A program made the position numbers and the translations under genes. This document shows, piece after piece, positions 62,098-64,000 of a stretch of 64,000 nucleotides of DNA. The notes under the pieces were generated by a model. The model ran no database searches and was not told where the DNA came from. It saw nothing but the letters and a program-made list of their open reading frames with translations. Position 1 is the first letter of the stretch; each line of letters starts with the position of its first letter. The DNA comes from Qipengyuania citrea (GTDB taxonomy: Bacteria; Pseudomonadota; Alphaproteobacteria; Sphingomonadales; Sphingomonadaceae), in NCBI RefSeq assembly GCF_009828015.1, contig NZ_WTYG01000003.1, positions 310,001-374,000 on the forward strand, given 5' to 3'.

Positions 62098-62468
62098 GCG
62101 TCGTCTCCCCCATCCGCGATCATGCTTTTTTTGAGCAAGCGGTTCTCCAGGATGAGGTCGGCCACGCATTCCTTCAGATCGCGGGCCTCACGGCGCAGAT
62201 CCCTGACTTCGTCCGTAGTTGCTGCACGGGCGGTGTCGCCAGCCAGGCGGCGTTTGCCGGCCTCCATGAACTCCTTGGACCAGGTGTAGTACAGGCTCTG
62301 GGCAATGCCTTCCTTGCGGCACAACTCAGCTAACGAGTCATCGCCGCGCAGGCCTTCCAGCACGATCCTGATCTTGTCTTCCGATGAAAAATGCCGACGG
62401 GTCTTGCGGCGGATGTCCTTGACCACCTGCTCGGCAGGCAATTTGGACCTTGAGGATTTGGGCTTCAT
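62094..62468 (-). CDS. IS3-family OrfA (helix-turn-helix)
   Basis: This 124-residue protein starts MKPKSSRSKLPAEQVV and has the HTH_Tnp_1-type region RRHFSSEDKIRIVLEGLRGD, DSLAELCRKEGIAQSLYYTW. A leucine-zipper-like helix (LRREARDLKECVADLILENR) ends it. It binds the IS ends and controls or joins with OrfB. The last codons contain the A7 frameshift site. It stops with a TGA that overlaps the orfB start. Confidence 0.9.
   Translation of the reverse strand: MKPKSSRSKLPAEQVVKDIRRKTRRHFSSEDKIRIVLEGLRGDDSLAELCRKEGIAQSLYYTWSKEFMEAGKRRLAGDTARAATTDEVRDLRREARDLKECVADLILENRLLKKSMIADGGDDA
62128..62134 (-). other. Programmed -1 frameshift site (A7) of the IS3 element
   Basis: Seven T on the plus strand, read as AAAAAAAG on the transcribed strand, lie near the end of orfA where orfB's frame is open in -1. 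This matches the usual IS3 arrangement for producing OrfAB. Confidence 0.75.
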
Positions 62469-62527
62469 CTTCGTTCCTTCGTCACTACGACGAAGCCCAA
62501 ATCCTCCTTAAATCACAACCTCAAATC

Positions 62528-62553
62528 TGTGCCATAGGTGCTGACGGGGGACA
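62528..62553 (-). repeat. Right terminal inverted repeat of the IS3 element
   Basis: Read on the minus strand it begins TGTCCCCCGTCA and ends TGGCACA. It mirrors the left repeat with six mismatches. Confidence 0.85.
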
Positions 62554-64000
62554 GGTCCACAAATCGCTGCTGCCGAGCCACGAATCCACCGGCTCGGGCG
62601 GCTTGGTCGAGATCGAGACCAAGTCCGGCCTCGACTATGGCGAATTCGCCTTCAACGTGAGCGTCGAGGGCGAAACCAATTTCGAACGCGACTTCGGCGA
62701 AGAATATCAGATCAACGGAACCATAGCCAAGGAACTGACGCCCAGTTTCGGTATCGCCGCCACGCTGCAGTACCGTAACACCGACCGGCTCAACTACGAC
62801 GTCTCCATTCTCGATACTGTCCCGCCGGTTCTGCCCGAAGGCTACACGTCGATCTTCTTCGTCCCCGCCAGCTTCGAGTTTCCCTTCGATCCCGCGCTCG
62901 ACCAGCAACTGGTCACCAGCACCAGCTATTTGCGCCGCGAGCGTGCGGAGGAAGCGTTCGTCGGCTCGGTCAACCTCGCATGGGACATTGCCAGCCACAC
63001 AAGGCTGCGGCTCGACCTCCAGCGCAACGTCCGCGACAGCGAGGGCAGCGATTCGCGCACCGCAATCGGCTTCCTGACCTCCAGTCTCGACATGCCGATC
63101 CCCGAGCTGGATGGCGAAGTGCGCCGCCGCACGACGCTGCGCGCGCTGCGCCCCAGCATCGCCTTTCGCTCGACCGATCAGAAATTCACATCCGATACAA
63201 TCAGCTTTCGCGGCGACACACACGTCGGCCGCTGGGAGTTCGAGTACAAGCTTGGCTATTCCAAGGCACGGCAAGAGGGCAGCAACACGTCCATCACGCT
63301 GCTAGGGAACAGCTTCACCAATCTCGAAGACCTGATCGACCCGGCAACGCTCGAAACCGCGCCCGACGATGATGCGGCGCAAACCGAGCGAGTGATCGCC
63401 GGGGGTTTCATCCCCGGACCCGACGGACTGCCGCTTCCATCGCTGACCGCCGAAGGGTTCGCCCTGATCGGCGATCCAGGCGAGTATGACCTGTTCTCGG
63501 CGGTCACGAACCCGATCGACAGCCCTTCGGAATCCTACATCGGCGAGTTCCAGGCACGTTACAACACGCCGCTCGGCTTCCTCGAATATGTCGAACTCGG
63601 AGGTAAATACGATTCGAGCAAGCGCCAGACGGTCGGCAATGTGACCAACCCGCGCAACGTGACCAGCCAGCGTTATTTGCGCATTTTCGGGGCCGAAAGC
63701 GATCTCGCATTGTTCGACCCGAACCTGCTGGGCGCTGACGATATCTCGTTGATCGGCATCGATGCCTTCGACCTGCCCTATCTGTCGGCAAGCGGCGGAC
63801 GCACGATTTTCGACCTACTCCCGGGATACACCGAGGATGATCCTGCGACTGCCATCAACGAAGAACGGTTCACATTCACGGATTTCACGCAGCTCGACCC
63901 GATCGCCGATGGTTCCGGGAACCTGGTCCCGACCGAGACGACCGAGGACAACTGGGCCACCTATCTCGAATCCAAGTTCGTCTTCGGTGACCTGTCGGTA
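62554..64000 (+). pseudogene. 3' part of a different TonB-dependent receptor (5' end lost; runs off the window)
   Basis: An open frame of 482 codons runs from the IS edge to the end of the window without a stop. It begins in the last part of a plug domain (VHKSLLPSHESTGSGGLVEI, then ETKSGLDYGEFAFNVSVEGE) and continues through barrel strands such as ELTPSFGIAATLQYRNTDRL and WEFEYKLGYSKARQEGSN. The opening corresponds to the plug-barrel boundary of a long receptor class. The equivalent boundary is already present in the fragment on the other side of the IS, so the two halves cannot come from one gene. No start codon or signal peptide is left, so the protein is probably not made. Confidence 0.82.

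Larger units (their letters stand above)
61043..62553 (-). mobile_element. IS3-family insertion sequence
   Basis: The element is 1511 bp long and carries orfA and orfB on the minus strand, bounded by imperfect inverted repeats of 26 bp (20 matches). Both ends begin 5'-TGTCC, share CGTCA and end in TGGCACA. The two reading frames overlap at an A7 slippery stretch, the usual arrangement for making a fused OrfAB transposase. No target-site duplication is visible: the left flank ends in CTCG and the right flank begins with GGTCC. The transposase motifs look intact, so the element may still be active. Confidence 0.9.

Noticed and set aside
60262-64000. Simple insertion of the IS into one TonB receptor gene
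   Set aside because: The two flanks both contain the plug-barrel boundary and there is no target duplication, so one interrupted gene does not explain them.
1-64000. tRNA, rRNA genes or a CRISPR array
   Set aside because: No cloverleaf-like or ribosomal sequence and no regularly spaced repeats were found by eye; a dedicated search program could still find a weak candidate.

Overview
The window is a gene-dense, high-GC (roughly 60-65%) chromosomal segment. It most likely comes from an alphaproteobacterium of the order Sphingomonadales, probably an Erythrobacter-like genus. The reasons are the serC-serA-hisZ-purA neighbourhood, the many TonB-dependent receptors with IVVTGRR-type boxes, the short-chain acyl-CoA catabolism genes and the chromosomal virB-type cluster. 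This placement rests on gene content only. No rRNA, tRNA or CRISPR array was seen.

Layout. (1) 1-17.1 kb is housekeeping: an L,D-transpeptidase fragment and purA; an aldo/keto reductase, the tRNA hydroxylase trhO and a GST; hisZ, serA and serC with a structured serC leader; a glycosyltransferase, a membrane protein and a PadR regulator; rarA, an RNase H-fold protein and glutaminase; then a lipoprotein, a Bax-inhibitor-1 protein, a YbjN protein and another lipoprotein. (2) 17.2-21.8 kb is a compact polysaccharide export operon (Wza-like, Wzc-like and two unknown proteins). Its GC content is lower than its surroundings, and it borders about 1.3 kb of apparently decayed DNA with no glycosyltransferases. 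(3) 23.1-26.1 kb is a TonB-dependent receptor. (4) 26.3-34.0 kb is a tight type IV secretion operon, virB1-2-3-4-6-9-10-11. It has no virB5, virB7, virB8 or virD4 and no relaxase. (5) 34.2-40.5 kb holds a small exported repeat-like protein, a lipoprotein/TonB-receptor pair and an atypical OmpR/PhoB-type regulator that lacks conserved receiver residues. (6) 40.5-57.1 kb is an acyl-CoA degradation region: AKR, SDR, three acyl-CoA dehydrogenases, a nitronate monooxygenase-like enzyme, a flavin reductase, a CysQ-like phosphatase, a CitE-like lyase, an MFS carrier, a tandem TetR regulator, an acyl-CoA ligase, a class C esterase-like hydrolase and a fused hydratase/dehydrogenase. (7) 57.2-64.0 kb holds an intact TonB receptor, then the 5' part of a second receptor, an IS3-family element, and the 3' part of what looks like a third, different receptor.

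How the genes fit together. Region 6 can activate an unknown acid to its CoA thioester, desaturate it (one dehydrogenase pair looks like a catalytic plus a non-catalytic subunit), hydrate and oxidise it, and cleave the product. The downstream TonB receptor is a plausible uptake route for the substrate. The lipoprotein/receptor/regulator group in region 5 looks like a regulated nutrient-uptake module.

Most unusual points: the reduced T4SS; the IS3 junction that joins parts of two different receptors without a target duplication; the atypical response regulator beside the lipoprotein/receptor pair; the tandem TetR protein; the serC leader that can hide its own ribosome-binding site; and the repeated use of the palindrome CTAG as a stop codon shared by convergent genes.
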